This document shows positions 1 through 9,145 of a stretch of DNA of 64,000 nucleotides, piece after piece; within the stretch, counting starts at the first letter, position 1; each line of letters opens with the position of its first letter. The notes under the pieces are model-generated. The model made no database searches. It was not told the origin of the DNA and saw only the letters and a program-made list of their open reading frames with translations. A program made the position numbers and the translations under genes. Where the stretch lies: NCBI GenBank assembly GCA_002841375.1, contig PGZO01000013.1, positions 44,240 to 108,239 of the forward strand, in the 5' to 3' direction. The stretch comes from Firmicutes bacterium HGW-Firmicutes-7. GTDB taxonomy: Bacteria > Bacillota > Clostridia > Lachnospirales > Vallitaleaceae.

Positions 1-1052
1 CCTAGGTAAGTTAAGTATTTACACACATTAGCTCTCATATCTCCGTTGTTTTCTCCAAGACCCGCTGTAAATACAACTGCATCAATACCATTCATGGAAG
101 CTGCATAAGAACCAATATATTTTGCTACTCTGTATTCAAAAACATCCATCGCTAATTTAGCTTGAGAATGTCCATCAGCAATAGCATCTTCAATATCTCT
201 AAAGTCACTTGAATATAAGGATAAACCTAAAATACCAGACTTTTTATTTAATAAATCAATAACTTGGTCTAAAGAAATACCTTCTTTATTCGCAAGGAAC
301 TGAATGATTGCAGGATCAATATCACCACTTCTTGTTCCCATTAATAGTCCTTCAAGAGGAGTAAAGCCCATGCTTGTATCAACAGATTTACCACCATCTA
401 CAGCACAAATACTTGCACCATTTCCAAGATGACATACAACAATTTTAAGATCTTCTATATTTTTACCTAAAAACTCAGCAGTTCTATATGCAACATACTT
501 ATGAGATGTTCCATGAAAACCGTATCTTCTAAGTTTATATTTTTTGTAATATTCATAAGATATACCATATAAATAAGCTTTATCAGGCATCGTCTGATGG
601 AACGCAGTATCAAATACACCAACCATTGGTATGTTTGGCATTAATTGTTTAAAAATATCGATACCAATAAGGTTTGCTGGATTATGTAATGGTGCAAGAT
701 CACTACATTCTTCTACTGCTTTAATAACCTCATCTGTTATGATTGTAGAGCCTGAAAAGAATTCACCGCCATGAACAATACGATGTCCAATAGCTTTGAT
801 TTCATCCATGGTTTTAATAACACCATATTCTGTAGAAACAAGTGCATCTAAAACGTAAGAAACTGCATCTTTATGATTAGCCATAGGACCTTCAATTGTA
901 ATTGCTTTCTTTCCTTGTGGCTTATGCTTAATTTTAGAACCTTCAATGCCAATTCTGTCACATATACCTACTGCTAAAACAGTTTCGTTACTCATGTCAA
1001 GTAATTGATACTTCAGTGATGAACTACCACAATTGATAACTAGAATATTCAA
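1..1052 (-). CDS. ackA: Acetate kinase, C-terminus cut by window edge
   Basis: Interconverts acetyl phosphate plus ADP with acetate plus ATP in the cytosol, the second step of the Pta-Ack fermentation route. My translation from the TTG at 1050-1052 begins [19 protein letters not shown], the ASKHA acetate kinase N-terminus, and continues with [11 protein letters not shown] and near the edge [12 protein letters not shown]. The TTG start is chosen because an AGGAGGT lies eight bases upstream (1061-1067) and no ATG fits. About 350 codons are present, so roughly 45-50 C-terminal residues of a typical ~400-residue enzyme lie outside the window. It follows pta by 27 bases and is probably cotranscribed with it. 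Confidence 0.96.
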   Translation of the reverse strand, partial: MNILVINCGSSSLKYQLLDMSNETVLAVGICDRIGIEGSKIKHKPQGKKAITIEGPMANHKDAVSYVLDALVSTEYGVIKTMDEIKAIGHRIVHGGEFFSGSTIITDEVIKAVEECSDLAPLHNPANLIGIDIFKQLMPNIPMVGVFDTAFHQTMPDKAYLYGISYEYYKKYKLRRYGFHGTSHKYVAYRTAEFLGKNIEDLKIVVCHLGNGASICAVDGGKSVDTSMGFTPLEGLLMGTRSGDIDPAIIQFLANKEGISLDQVIDLLNKKSGILGLSLYSSDFRDIEDAIADGHSQAKLAMDVFEYRVAKYIGSYAASMNGIDAVVFTAGLGENNGDMRANVCKYLTYL

Positions 1053-1079
1053 AATAAATTACCTCCTTTTAATATAGGC

Positions 1080-2084
1080 TTATTGTTTGTCTTGATTTTG
1101 TGCTTGAACTGCTGTAATTGCAACGACACCAACGATATCTTCTGATGTGCACCCTCTTGACAAATCGTTAACAGGTTTTTTGATACCTTGAGTGATTGGA
1201 CCGTAAGCTTCTGCTTTTGCTAATCTTTCTACAATCTTATAACTAATATTACCTGAATCTAAATCAGGGAACACTAAAACATTAGCATTTCCTGCAACTG
1301 CATTACCCGGTGCTTTAGAAGCGCCAACACTTGGAACGATGGCAGCATCTAATTGGAATTCACCATCTAATTTAACATTTGGATAAGCTTCCTTTGCAAG
1401 TTTTGTTGCTTGTGCAACTTTATCCACATCAAGGTGCGCTGCACTACCCATCGTGGAATGAGATAACATTGCAACGATTGCTTCTTGACCTACTAACTGT
1501 TCAAATGATTTAGCTGAACTTCCTGCAATTGAAGCCAATTCTTCTGCTGTAGGATTTTGAACTAAGCCACAATCTGAAAATATAAAAGTACCATTTGCTC
1601 CATATTCACAATTTGGAACTACCATAACAAAAAATGAAGATACCAATTTTGTTCCTGGTGCTGTTTTAAGAATTTGTAACGATGGTCTAAGTACGTTTGC
1701 AGTTGAATTAACTGCACCTGCTACCATTCCATCTGCTAATTCTTCTTTTACCATCATAACACCTAAAAATAATGGATCTTCTTTTAATAGTTTTTCAGCT
1801 TGCTCAGTTGTCATGCCTTTGTTTTTTCTTAGTTCAACTAAAGCATCAACATATTCATTCATTTTCTCAAAGGTATTTGGATCAATAAATGTTGCTTCAT
1901 TTAAATCTAATCCCTCAGCAACTTTAATAATTTCAGTTTTATTACCAATTAAAATGATATTAGCGATGCCTTCTTCTAAAATTTGATGGGCAGCTTCAAC
2001 GGTTCTTCTTTCTAAGGATTCTGGAAGAACGATTGTTTGCTTGTCTTGTCTTGCTCTGTCTTTTATCATACTAATAAAGCTCAC
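1080..2084 (-). CDS. pta: Phosphate acetyltransferase
   Basis: Converts acetyl-CoA plus phosphate to acetyl phosphate plus CoA, feeding acetate kinase just downstream. The 334-residue product has the usual length of the short, single-domain Pta family and shows family stretches such as IVLPESLERRTVEAA near the N-terminus, DGMVAGAVNSTANVLRP in the middle and YGPITQGIKKPVNDLSRGC at the C-terminus. I use the GTG at 2082-2084 because GGGGT lies seven bases upstream; an in-frame ATG five codons later has no better site. A promoter and a perfect palindrome lie upstream, so acetate production may be regulated here. Gene order pta-ackA is standard for clostridia. Confidence 0.97.
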   Translation of the reverse strand: MSFISMIKDRARQDKQTIVLPESLERRTVEAAHQILEEGIANIILIGNKTEIIKVAEGLDLNEATFIDPNTFEKMNEYVDALVELRKNKGMTTEQAEKLLKEDPLFLGVMMVKEELADGMVAGAVNSTANVLRPSLQILKTAPGTKLVSSFFVMVVPNCEYGANGTFIFSDCGLVQNPTAEELASIAGSSAKSFEQLVGQEAIVAMLSHSTMGSAAHLDVDKVAQATKLAKEAYPNVKLDGEFQLDAAIVPSVGASKAPGNAVAGNANVLVFPDLDSGNISYKIVERLAKAEAYGPITQGIKKPVNDLSRGCTSEDIVGVVAITAVQAQNQDKQ

Positions 2085-2158
2085 GGTGATACCCCTTTCA
2101 ATTAATCATATAGTTTAATTCCATAAAAATCTTACTTCACGTTAATGCAACCATCTCT

Positions 2159-2187
2159 ATTATAATAAACTTGTTCATTGTATACAA
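2159..2187 (-). promoter_or_regulatory. SigA-type promoter for pta-ackA
   Basis: On the minus strand the -35 is TTGTAT (2182-2187), followed by a 17-base spacer and a perfect TATAAT (2159-2164). It points at pta, whose start is about 75 bases downstream. The -35 lies inside the palindrome at 2175-2190. Confidence 0.75.
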
Positions 2188-2190
2188 TGA
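2175..2190. promoter_or_regulatory. Candidate operator: 16-bp perfect palindrome
   Basis: TCATTGTATACAATGA is a perfect 16-bp inverted repeat covering the -35 box of the pta promoter. Its TTGTATACAA core resembles half-sites used by GntR-type repressors, but no regulator gene is adjacent. The position suggests repression by promoter occlusion. The binding protein is unknown. Confidence 0.5.
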
Positions 2191-2378
2191 TTATTTTGCA
2201 TTTTTTTGTTCTTTTTTCAATACATCAGCCTTCAGTATTGATATATAGTAATCCAGAGACGTTGATATACTATATATTTTAGGCAAAAGTGATACTACGT
2301 ACTTTCTTTAGTATTGCTTGACACTAAGGGGTATATGCAAAAATTTATAAATTAATAATTTGTTCATTGACGAATGTG

Positions 2379-2407
2379 TTGCAATTAATGTGAGAATATT
2401 TTATAGT
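2379..2407 (+). promoter_or_regulatory. SigA-type promoter for tmcAL-ylbJ
   Basis: TTGCAA (2379-2384), a 17-base spacer and TATAGT (2402-2407) form a good SigA match about 68 bases before the tmcAL start codon. Confidence 0.65.
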
Positions 2408-2474
2408 GGATAATAGAACGTAGGTTTATAAAGAATAAAACCTGCTGACACATATTATTCAAAGAGGTATTTCA

Positions 2475-3710
2475 ATGAAAATAGTCGGAGTAATTACAGA
2501 ATACAACCCCTTTCATAAAGGGCATCTTTATCATATTGAGCAAGCTAAAAGAATAACAGGTTCTGATTATTGTGTTGCGGTTATGAGTGGTAGTTTTGTT
2601 CAGCGAGGAGACCCCTCTGTAATTAGCAAGTGGGCTAGAACGAAAAGCGCATTAGAAAATGGTGTAGATATTGTAATTGAACTTCCCGTTCATTATTCTA
2701 CTGCAAGTGCAGAATTTTTTTCTACTGCTGCTGTTGCTTTGCTTAATAATACAGGAATAATAGATAGTATTTGTTTTGGAAGCGAAGAGGGAAATATTGA
2801 GTCATTGGATCTAATCGCAAGTGTGTTAGCAAATGAACCTGCTTCCTATAAAAAATGGTTGGCACATTATTTAGATGAAGGACTTAATTACCCTACTGCT
2901 CGTTCAAGAGCTTTGAAAAAGTACTTTCCCCATGAACTTGAAAGTGTAATTAATTCACCTAACAATATATTGGGCATCGAATATTTAAAAGCTTTAAAAA
3001 GGTTAAACTCAAGTATGAAGCCTTATACGATAAAAAGGATTGGAGCTGGTTATCATGATGAAACTTCAAGCTCCCCCGTTGTATCTGCTACGGCCATAAG
3101 AAAACATTTAAAACATATTTCAGCGGGATCTTCAGTATTAGAAGATATGTTACCAGCTTCGTCATTACTTAATTTAAGACAAGCAATAGAAGAAAAAACC
3201 GGACCAATATTTCCTAATGATTTTTTTCCTTTGTTAAAATATAAGCTACTCACTACACATGCTACAGCGTTACGTAAGGTGCTTGATGTTACTGAAGGGC
3301 TTGAAAACAGAATATTATCATCTATCGGGCAGGCTACTTCAATTGATATGCTGTTAGATATGGTAACGACAAAAAGGTATACCAGAACTAAAATTAATAG
3401 AGCATTGTTGCACATTCTTCTTGATATTGATAAGAAATCTTTCGAGACCTTTAACCTTAATGGTTTTTCTCAATATATTAAAGTATTAGGATTTAAAAGA
3501 GATGCACAACATTTAATGAAGCAGATGAAAGACCTTGCAACATTACCTATAATTACCAATGTCAAGGCTTCCTCAATGAATTTAACTTCCTTACAAAAGA
3601 AAATGCTTGAAACTGAAATAAGAACTACCAATATATATAATATTGTAGTTCTTAGTAAATTTAATCAAATCGTTAGAAATGATTATACCCAATCAGTTAT
3701 TTTAATCTAG
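2475..3710 (+). CDS. tmcAL: tRNA(Met) cytidine acetate ligase (YlbM family)
   Basis: By family, TmcAL makes N4-acetylcytidine at the wobble position of elongator tRNA(Met), using acetate and ATP through an acetyl-AMP intermediate. The 411-residue product opens with MKIVGVITEYNPFHKGHLYH, the nucleotidyltransferase-like HxGH motif (HKGH), then has VAVMSGSFVQRGDPS and GSEEGNIESL, all typical of YlbM/TmcAL. Length matches the family (about 400). Start: ATG with AAAGAGGT upstream. It is divergent from pta-ackA, whose product acetate is its substrate, and is followed by ylbJ, a pairing common in Firmicutes. Confidence 0.93.
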   Translation: MKIVGVITEYNPFHKGHLYHIEQAKRITGSDYCVAVMSGSFVQRGDPSVISKWARTKSALENGVDIVIELPVHYSTASAEFFSTAAVALLNNTGIIDSICFGSEEGNIESLDLIASVLANEPASYKKWLAHYLDEGLNYPTARSRALKKYFPHELESVINSPNNILGIEYLKALKRLNSSMKPYTIKRIGAGYHDETSSSPVVSATAIRKHLKHISAGSSVLEDMLPASSLLNLRQAIEEKTGPIFPNDFFPLLKYKLLTTHATALRKVLDVTEGLENRILSSIGQATSIDMLLDMVTTKRYTRTKINRALLHILLDIDKKSFETFNLNGFSQYIKVLGFKRDAQHLMKQMKDLATLPIITNVKASSMNLTSLQKKMLETEIRTTNIYNIVVLSKFNQIVRNDYTQSVILI

Positions 3711-3765
3711 TCAGAATAAATGAAATACACAAAGACTATAATGAAATAAAAAGCGTGTTTATAAA

Positions 3766-4701
3766 ATGACTAAACGAAATATAATTGCTTATACCTTTTT
3801 TGCTTTTTCTCTTATTGTCTTACTTATATTTCCGAATGAAAGTATCTCTGCTGGAAAAGAAGGCTTGCTACTATGGTTTAATGTGATCATCCCTACACTC
3901 TTTCCTTTTATGATACTTTCCTACATCATTCTTCATTCACCGATTATTGATCTCATTAATAAGTTCTTTACGCCATTCTTTAAAGTACTTTTTGGCGTGT
4001 CTGGTGTTGCATCTTATGCACTCATAATGGGTGTTTTATCTGGTTATCCAATGGGTGCTGTTATAGTAAACGATTTGGTATCTTCAAAGAGGCTTACTAA
4101 AAATGAAGGGAGCTATTTGTTGACTTTCTGCAACAACCCAAGTCCAATGTTCATCATCGGTTTTATAGCGACTTCTCTTCTTAATGATCCTAAACTTGGT
4201 TTGCCTTTACTACTTAGTATCTATTCCGGAAATTTTATAACAGCTATGCTCTATAAAAAATCTTACCCTTCAACTTACATATCAAAACACTTGGCTCATA
4301 AATCAAATATGAATTTTTCATTTACTTATTTAGATGATTGTATGGCGCAAACTGCAAAAGTACTTCTTAAAGTAGGTGGGTATATTGTTTTATTTTCAAT
4401 TCCTACCGTACTGCTCTCTTCCTTACCTATAAATCATATTGGCTTCAAATTTATTATTAGCACCTTTGACCTTTCAAATGGCGCAAATTTGTTAGCGCAT
4501 TCCACATGCTCTATCAATTTAAAATGTTCGCTACTTTCGGCTCTATGCGCTTTTGGCTCTTTCTCCGTCGTTGGTCAAACAGCTAGTGTCATAAAAAGTT
4601 CTGGTCTATCACTTAAACACTATTTCTTTCCAAAACTAATTAATGGCACAATCACCTTCATCTGTGCATTATTAATTTTTGAAATATATTTACAAAATTG
4701 A
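3766..4701 (+). CDS. ylbJ: Sporulation integral membrane protein YlbJ
   Basis: The 311-residue product is a polytopic membrane protein with about eight hydrophobic segments and the family stretches LLLWFNVIIPTLFPFMILSY, MGVLSGYPMGAVIVNDL and TFCNNPSPMFIIGF, typical of the nucleoside-recognition (Gate) fold of YlbJ. In Bacillus subtilis ylbJ is sporulation-expressed and mutants form defective spores; the transported solute is not established. The start has a weak ribosome binding site, so translation may depend on transcription through tmcAL 55 bases upstream. It supports the view that the host sporulates. Confidence 0.88.
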   Translation: MTKRNIIAYTFFAFSLIVLLIFPNESISAGKEGLLLWFNVIIPTLFPFMILSYIILHSPIIDLINKFFTPFFKVLFGVSGVASYALIMGVLSGYPMGAVIVNDLVSSKRLTKNEGSYLLTFCNNPSPMFIIGFIATSLLNDPKLGLPLLLSIYSGNFITAMLYKKSYPSTYISKHLAHKSNMNFSFTYLDDCMAQTAKVLLKVGGYIVLFSIPTVLLSSLPINHIGFKFIISTFDLSNGANLLAHSTCSINLKCSLLSALCAFGSFSVVGQTASVIKSSGLSLKHYFFPKLINGTITFICALLIFEIYLQN

Positions 4702-4760
4702 TTTTGTTTATAAAAGCTCGAAAAAACAAGGTGCTTCATCCAAATACAACTTGCCCAGAT

Positions 4761-4803
4761 CTCTACAAAAGGCATTGACCTGTGGTCAATACCTTTTGTA
4801 GAG
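4761..4803. terminator. Long hairpin, probable terminator between ylbJ and convergent genes
   Basis: A 20-base arm beginning CTCTACAAAAGG pairs with its reverse complement across a TGT loop, with a single mismatch. It sits between convergent ylbJ and the coiled-coil gene at 4876. Only a weak T-run follows on the plus strand, so it may work as a bidirectional stop or protect the 3' end. Confidence 0.6.
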
Positions 4804-4875
4804 TAATTTTATGGTTACTTTTGACGCTACAACCATTTTATAAGTATAATTAGTAAAAAATAATCTTATGTTCGT

Positions 4876-5394
4876 TTATCTTTTTTTACCATTTCTTCTA
4901 ACCTGTAGCTCTTGTCGATTGTTCTCTAAGGCAACAAGTTGTCTTTTCATATATTCTTCAAACTTTTCATAATGTTGATTTGATTCTTGAAGCGTATCTT
5001 TTACAGCAACCTCTAGTTGTGCAATTAATTCATCAACATATTCATAAGCACCGAGCTTCATTTCTTTTGCAGTATTTTTTGCTTCTCCCATTACAACTTC
5101 AGCTTCTACATATGCCTTTTGAACAATTTCATGATCATTAATCAATTTGGTCACTCTTAGCTCTGCATCTTTTTCTGCACTGTTAGCTGCTTGAGATGCT
5201 TCTAAAAGAATTTTTTCTTTTTCATCTAAAACTCTTTCTGCTTTTTTTATTTCTTCAGGCAACTTAAGCCTTAAGTCTGTCATAAATTCATATATTACCT
5301 CAATATCAACCATTAACTTATTTGAAATTGGTACTTTTTTACAAGTATCAAAATAGCCTTCCATTTCATCAATTAGATTGAAAATATTATTCAC
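4876..5394 (-). CDS. Coiled-coil protein of unknown function
   Basis: The 172-residue product is highly charged and almost wholly helical, with long runs rich in E, K and A (residues about 45-110 and 120-165) that look like coiled coil. There is no signal peptide, membrane segment or catalytic motif. Homologs, often annotated loosely as ATPase-like, sit next to coaD in many clostridia. The start is the GTG at 5392-5394, preceded by AGGAGG at eight bases; the gene begins one base past the coaD stop, so the two are likely translationally coupled. No function is assigned. Confidence 0.8.
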   Translation of the reverse strand: MNNIFNLIDEMEGYFDTCKKVPISNKLMVDIEVIYEFMTDLRLKLPEEIKKAERVLDEKEKILLEASQAANSAEKDAELRVTKLINDHEIVQKAYVEAEVVMGEAKNTAKEMKLGAYEYVDELIAQLEVAVKDTLQESNQHYEKFEEYMKRQLVALENNRQELQVRRNGKKR

Positions 5395-5395
5395 T

Positions 5396-5920
5396 TTACT
5401 CGCCTCCTAATGTATTTATTTTTATATTTTCTTCTAGATTAAGCTCTATGTTTTTTTCATTTAAGTAACGAACAACAAGTGGTGGAACCATTTTACTCGT
5501 ATTGCCACCGTATCTTGCCACTTCCTTCACAATGCTTGAGCTTAAGAAGGAATATTCATTTTTTGTTACAAGAAACATTGTTTCAATATTACTATCTAAA
5601 CTATAATTCGTTTGAGCGAGCTGTATTTCATATTCATAATCAGAAATTGCTCTAAAACCTCTGATAATAACAGATGCGTTCTGCATTTTAACAAAATCTA
5701 CTAACAATCCTTTAAAGGACTGGACTTCTACGTTATCTAAGTCATAAGTTAATTCTTGTAGTATCTTCACTCTTTCTTCTGTAGTAAATAACGGACTCTT
5801 TTGAACATTATTTAATACACCAACAATTAAATGATCTACTAATTTTGCACTTCGTATTATAATGTCAAGGTGCCCATAGGTCGCTGGATCAAAACTCCCA
5901 GGATAAACGCCTATTCTCAT
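5396..5920 (-). CDS. coaD: Phosphopantetheine adenylyltransferase
   Basis: Transfers AMP from ATP to 4'-phosphopantetheine, giving dephospho-CoA, the penultimate step of CoA synthesis. The product starts [19 protein letters not shown] (nucleotidyltransferase TxGH motif TYGH), then has [19 protein letters not shown] and [18 protein letters not shown], all diagnostic. I start it at the ATG at 5918-5920, because AAGGAG lies seven bases upstream; a reading frame opens six codons earlier but lacks a site and would overlap rsmD. At 174 residues it is slightly longer than the usual ~160, with a tail after the conserved core. The rsmD-coaD order is common in Firmicutes. Confidence 0.96.
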   Translation of the reverse strand: MRIGVYPGSFDPATYGHLDIIIRSAKLVDHLIVGVLNNVQKSPLFTTEERVKILQELTYDLDNVEVQSFKGLLVDFVKMQNASVIIRGFRAISDYEYEIQLAQTNYSLDSNIETMFLVTKNEYSFLSSSIVKEVARYGGNTSKMVPPLVVRYLNEKNIELNLEENIKINTLGGE

Positions 5921-5934
5921 GCCAACACTCCTTC

Positions 5935-6501
5935 TCATGTAATGATGCGTTTCTTAATAAATATAAACTTACTTGTTTTAAAAACTTTTTCCTTATATAT
6001 TACAAAATCCTCAAACTCTTCCATAAACTCAAAGGAAGTGTTAGATGAACATTCACAAATAATTAAACCATCCTCTTGAAGCAAGTTGTTTGAACACAAT
6101 TCTCTAAGTGTCTTTTCTTCAAAACCTTTGTTAAATGGTGGATCAAAGAAAATCACATCAAATCGCAATTCTCTTTCTCTCAATACCCTTAATGCTTGTA
6201 AATAATCTAATTTGACAATATGCGCATAATCAATTAACTTGGTATGTTTCAGGTTTTGTTCGATACACTTTAATGCATCTTGAGAACTTTCTACAAAATA
6301 CGCTTTATTTGCACCTCTACTTAAAGCTTCTATACCAATTGCACCACTACCACTAAATATATCTAAAAAAATACAGCTAGGCAGTCTCTGTTGAAGCATA
6401 TTAAATAGTGTTTCCTTATTTCTATCAAGTGTAGGCCTTACACCTTGGCCTTCTGGTGCAACAAGAATTAAGCTTCTTGCCGTTCCTCCAATGACTCTCA
6501 A
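5935..6501 (-). CDS. rsmD: 16S rRNA (guanine(966)-N2)-methyltransferase
   Basis: By family this SAM-dependent enzyme methylates the exocyclic amine of G966 of 16S rRNA in the small subunit. The 188-residue product begins [18 protein letters not shown], has the SAM-binding motif [18 protein letters not shown] and the catalytic DPPF tetrad ([10 protein letters not shown]), all typical of RsmD. Its length fits the family. It lies 14 bases upstream of coaD, its usual partner. Confidence 0.95.
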   Translation of the reverse strand: MRVIGGTARSLILVAPEGQGVRPTLDRNKETLFNMLQQRLPSCIFLDIFSGSGAIGIEALSRGANKAYFVESSQDALKCIEQNLKHTKLIDYAHIVKLDYLQALRVLRERELRFDVIFFDPPFNKGFEEKTLRELCSNNLLQEDGLIICECSSNTSFEFMEEFEDFVIYKEKVFKTSKFIFIKKRIIT

Positions 6502-6568
6502 TTACATCATTCCTTTATTTATGCTATTTTCATGCATATTGCTTAAAGTGTCAAAAGTATATATTATA

Positions 6569-6597
6569 TATATTAAACTAAACCGTTGAATTGTCAA
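6569..6597 (-). promoter_or_regulatory. Probable promoter for rsmD-coaD
   Basis: On the minus strand a perfect TTGACA (6592-6597) is followed after 17 bases by AATATA (6569-6574), within a TA-rich stretch that also contains an alternative TATATA and TATAAT slightly further on. It lies about 70 bases before rsmD. Confidence 0.45.
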
Positions 6598-6743
6598 TGT
6601 TTTTTTAGTTTAATAGGCCATTTGCCCTAAGTTTAGAACGACTCAGCTGCTTCAATTGCTATGTACTTCATTAAGCTTCGTCAAATAATTCTCTCCACCA
6701 CAAGAAAATAGCACACGATATGTATGATTTTTAGACCGTTCTA

Positions 6744-6792
6744 CAAAAAGGCAGCTCTTGACATGAGTATTATTCACATTAAGAACTGCCTT
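6744..6792 (-). terminator. Rho-independent terminator of efp
   Basis: On the minus strand the arms AAGGCAG and CTGCCTT (6748-6754 and 6786-6792), extended by a few inner pairs, are followed directly by a TTTTTGT run. It is about 110 bases beyond the efp stop. Confidence 0.7.
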
Positions 6793-6900
6793 ATGTATTA
6801 CAAATCGTTTGTCAAAACGCTACATAATTTTCATACTGTCCAACACTTTGTTTCATTCCTCGTAGGCAAAGTAGTCCTTTCCTAAAATTAAAAATCTTAA

Positions 6901-7458
6901 TTATGCTCTAGACAAATATTCACCTGTTCTAGTATCTACTTTTATTTTGTCATCAATTTCTACAAATAAAGGTACGTATACTGTTGCACCAGTTTCAACT
7001 ACTGCTGGCTTAGTTGCACTAGAAGAAGTGTCCCCTTTGAAGCCCGGTTCCGTATGCGTAATTAATAATTCAGCAAAAAGAGGCGGTTCAACACCAAATA
7101 CAACCCCATTGTGTGAAAGAATCTTTACAATATTATTTTCCTTTACAAATTTAAGTGCACCATCCAATTGATCTTCTGTTAAGCCAACTTGCTCATAGGT
7201 TTCAACATCCATAAAATGAAAAATATCTCCATCAGCATATAAATATTCCATATCTCTTCTGTCTATATGGGCTTTGGGCATCTTTTCATTTGGTCTGAAA
7301 GTTTTTTCAATTACTGCACCCGTTTTAAGATTTTTAATTTTTGTACGAACAAATGCAGCACCTTTTCCTGGTTTTACATGTTGAAATTCTATTATCGTAT
7401 AAATATTGCCTTCATATTCCATGGTAATACCATTTCTAAATTCACCAGCTGTAATCAT
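6901..7458 (-). CDS. efp: Translation elongation factor P
   Basis: EF-P binds the ribosome between the P and E sites and relieves stalling at polyproline stretches. The 185-residue product matches the three-domain EF-P length and starts [20 protein letters not shown]. The loop [10 protein letters not shown] carries Lys32, the residue that is modified or functional at the tip of domain I. The domain III ending [13 protein letters not shown] is typical. A strong AGGAGG precedes the ATG. The order pepP-efp is conserved in Firmicutes, but here a gap with its own promoter separates them. Confidence 0.98.
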   Translation of the reverse strand: MITAGEFRNGITMEYEGNIYTIIEFQHVKPGKGAAFVRTKIKNLKTGAVIEKTFRPNEKMPKAHIDRRDMEYLYADGDIFHFMDVETYEQVGLTEDQLDGALKFVKENNIVKILSHNGVVFGVEPPLFAELLITHTEPGFKGDTSSSATKPAVVETGATVYVPLFVEIDDKIKVDTRTGEYLSRA

Positions 7459-7565
7459 AGCAAAATTTCCTCCTTACCCAAAGGGGTGTTATAAAATAAT
7501 TTCACGAATTGTGAAGATCATGCGAAAATAAGTTTTTGAAGTCTCTCACATATTTTGTCTTATAC

Positions 7566-7594
7566 ATTTTAAATCAAATCGACAATTTTTTCAA
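7566..7594 (-). promoter_or_regulatory. Probable promoter for efp
   Basis: On the minus strand TTGAAA (7589-7594), a 17-base spacer and TAAAAT (7566-7571) face efp, about 110 bases upstream of its ATG. Confidence 0.45.
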
Positions 7595-7627
7595 GTTTTT
7601 TTTATTTACTAGAAAAACTGATTTTTC

Positions 7628-8695
7628 TTACAGTTCAATTAGATCTTTTTCTGAATGTGTAAAATTCTCATATCCATTTTCTTTAACACATACTAAATCT
7701 TCTATCCTTACTCCACCATAACCTGGAATATAAATTCCTGGTTCAATTGTAACCATCATATTTTGTTGTAACTTAACATGACCTTTTGGTGCTACTCTCG
7801 GATTCTCATGTACCTCTAATCCAAGGCTATGCCCTAATCCATGTCCAAAATTATCCCTATATCCAGCTTCATAAATAATATCCCTAGCAACACGGTCTAC
7901 TTCTTGGCCTGTCAACCCAGCCATTAAACTATTTAATGCCATTTTTTGGGCATTTAATACAATATTATAAATTTTCTTTTGAGTATCACTTGCTGACCCC
8001 ATAACGACCGTTCTTGTCATATCTGAACAGTATCCATTATATACACAGCCAAAATCCATCGTAATAAAATCACCTTTTTCTATCTTCTTCAGCGATGGCT
8101 CTGCATGGCAAAGAGATGAATTCTTACCAGATGCCACTATCGTATCAAAAGATAATTTCTGCCCACCATTTTTTTTCATATAATACTCTAACTCTAAAGC
8201 AATATCTATTTCTGTAACACCTATTTTAATAAAGGGCAAAATATGTTTAAAGGCGCCATCTGCAATAAATGCTGCTTTTTTAATACATGAAAGTTCGTCT
8301 TCGTCCTTAATCATTCTGATATCTTCAACTATATTTGTTGTTTCGATCAATTGAATAGAAGCAAGTTCTTCGTTTAATGCTTTATATTCGCTATAGGATA
8401 TACCTGTCTCAAACCCAATTTTCTCAGCATGATCCTCAGAAATTATTTTTTGGAAGGTTTTAAGAATTCCCAAATCACTATGGTCAAATACTTCAAACTC
8501 CTTACATTGCTTTGCTGCTTGTTCCATATATCTAAAATCTGTTAGGAGTACACTTCTTGAAGTACTGATATATAAATATCCTGATGAACCTGTAAAACCT
8601 GATAAATATCTTCTGTTCATCTCATCATATATAAGTATGCTATCAATATTCAATTGTTTTAGCTTCGTTTGTAGCTGCTTTATTCGAGTATTCAT
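7628..8695 (-). CDS. Aminopeptidase P family (Xaa-Pro peptidase)
   Basis: A dinuclear-metal peptidase of family M24, expected to cleave N-terminal Xaa-Pro bonds in cytosolic peptides. The 355-residue protein has the N-terminal creatinase-like domain (about 1-125, with MNRRYLSGFTGSSGYLYIS) and the pita-bread catalytic domain. The metal ligands are visible: two Asp in MDFGCVYNGYCSDMTRTV, His in NFGHGLGHSLGLEVHENP, Glu in TIEPGIYIPGYGG and Glu in VRIEDLV. Length fits the short Firmicutes type (YqhT/PepQ-like). It lies between aroQ and efp, a usual arrangement. Confidence 0.93.
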   Translation of the reverse strand: MNTRIKQLQTKLKQLNIDSILIYDEMNRRYLSGFTGSSGYLYISTSRSVLLTDFRYMEQAAKQCKEFEVFDHSDLGILKTFQKIISEDHAEKIGFETGISYSEYKALNEELASIQLIETTNIVEDIRMIKDEDELSCIKKAAFIADGAFKHILPFIKIGVTEIDIALELEYYMKKNGGQKLSFDTIVASGKNSSLCHAEPSLKKIEKGDFITMDFGCVYNGYCSDMTRTVVMGSASDTQKKIYNIVLNAQKMALNSLMAGLTGQEVDRVARDIIYEAGYRDNFGHGLGHSLGLEVHENPRVAPKGHVKLQQNMMVTIEPGIYIPGYGGVRIEDLVCVKENGYENFTHSEKDLIEL

Positions 8696-8704
8696 AATCC
8701 TCCA

Positions 8705-9145
8705 TTATTGTGGCAATACTAGCTTGAAGTATTCAAGTGCTTCAATGTAGCCCTTAATGCCTTTACCATATATTTGTTTAACACAAACATCCTTAATAAC
8801 AGAAATCTTTCTAAAATCTTCTCTCTCATAAACATTAGAAATATGCATTTCAATTGTAGGAATCATAATGGATGCCACCGCATCTCTTATAGCATAACTA
8901 TAATGGGTATATGCGCCCGGATTAATAATAATTCCATCAATTCCATCATAGTAGCATTGTTGAAGTCGATCTATAATGCTTCCTTCACTATTAGATTGAA
9001 AGACCTCAACTTCAAAGTCTTCCTTTTTTGCATAATCTAAAATATAATTTATTACTTCATTATAATTCAGTTTACCATATACACTTTTCTCTCTAATGCC
9101 TAAAAAATTTAGATTAGGACCATTGATTACAACTATTTTCTTCAC
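8705..9145 (-). CDS. aroQ: Type II 3-dehydroquinate dehydratase
   Basis: Dehydrates 3-dehydroquinate to 3-dehydroshikimate, step three of the shikimate pathway. The 146-residue product has the dodecameric type II signature: INGPNLNFLGIREKSVYG at the N-terminus (catalytic Tyr in the flexible lid), SNSEGSIIDRLQQCYYDG, INPGAYTHYSYAIRDAV and EMHISNVYEREDFRKISV with the catalytic His. It ends nine bases before the peptidase gene. aroK and aroE lie just upstream on the same strand, so three shikimate enzymes form a broken cluster with a repeat block inside it. Confidence 0.96.
   Translation of the reverse strand: MKKIVVINGPNLNFLGIREKSVYGKLNYNEVINYILDYAKKEDFEVEVFQSNSEGSIIDRLQQCYYDGIDGIIINPGAYTHYSYAIRDAVASIMIPTIEMHISNVYEREDFRKISVIKDVCVKQIYGKGIKGYIEALEYFKLVLPQ

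Larger units (their letters stand above)
2085..2474. other. Divergent intergenic region, pta / tmcAL
   Basis: This 390-base gap separates the divergent pta and tmcAL genes. It holds a SigA-type promoter for each direction and a 16-bp perfect palindrome overlapping the pta -35 box. The middle (about 2200-2370) is AT-rich; I see no further gene or structured RNA in it. Confidence 0.7.
6502..6900. other. Intergenic region efp / rsmD
   Basis: This 399-base gap holds the efp terminator (6744-6792) and a probable rsmD promoter (6569-6597). The stretch about 6600-6740 and the last 100 bases next to efp show no convincing coding frame, repeat or RNA motif. Confidence 0.6.

Noticed and set aside
3053..3415. 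120-codon frame opposite tmcAL
   Set aside because: Shadow of the strongly conserved tmcAL frame, with low-complexity translation.
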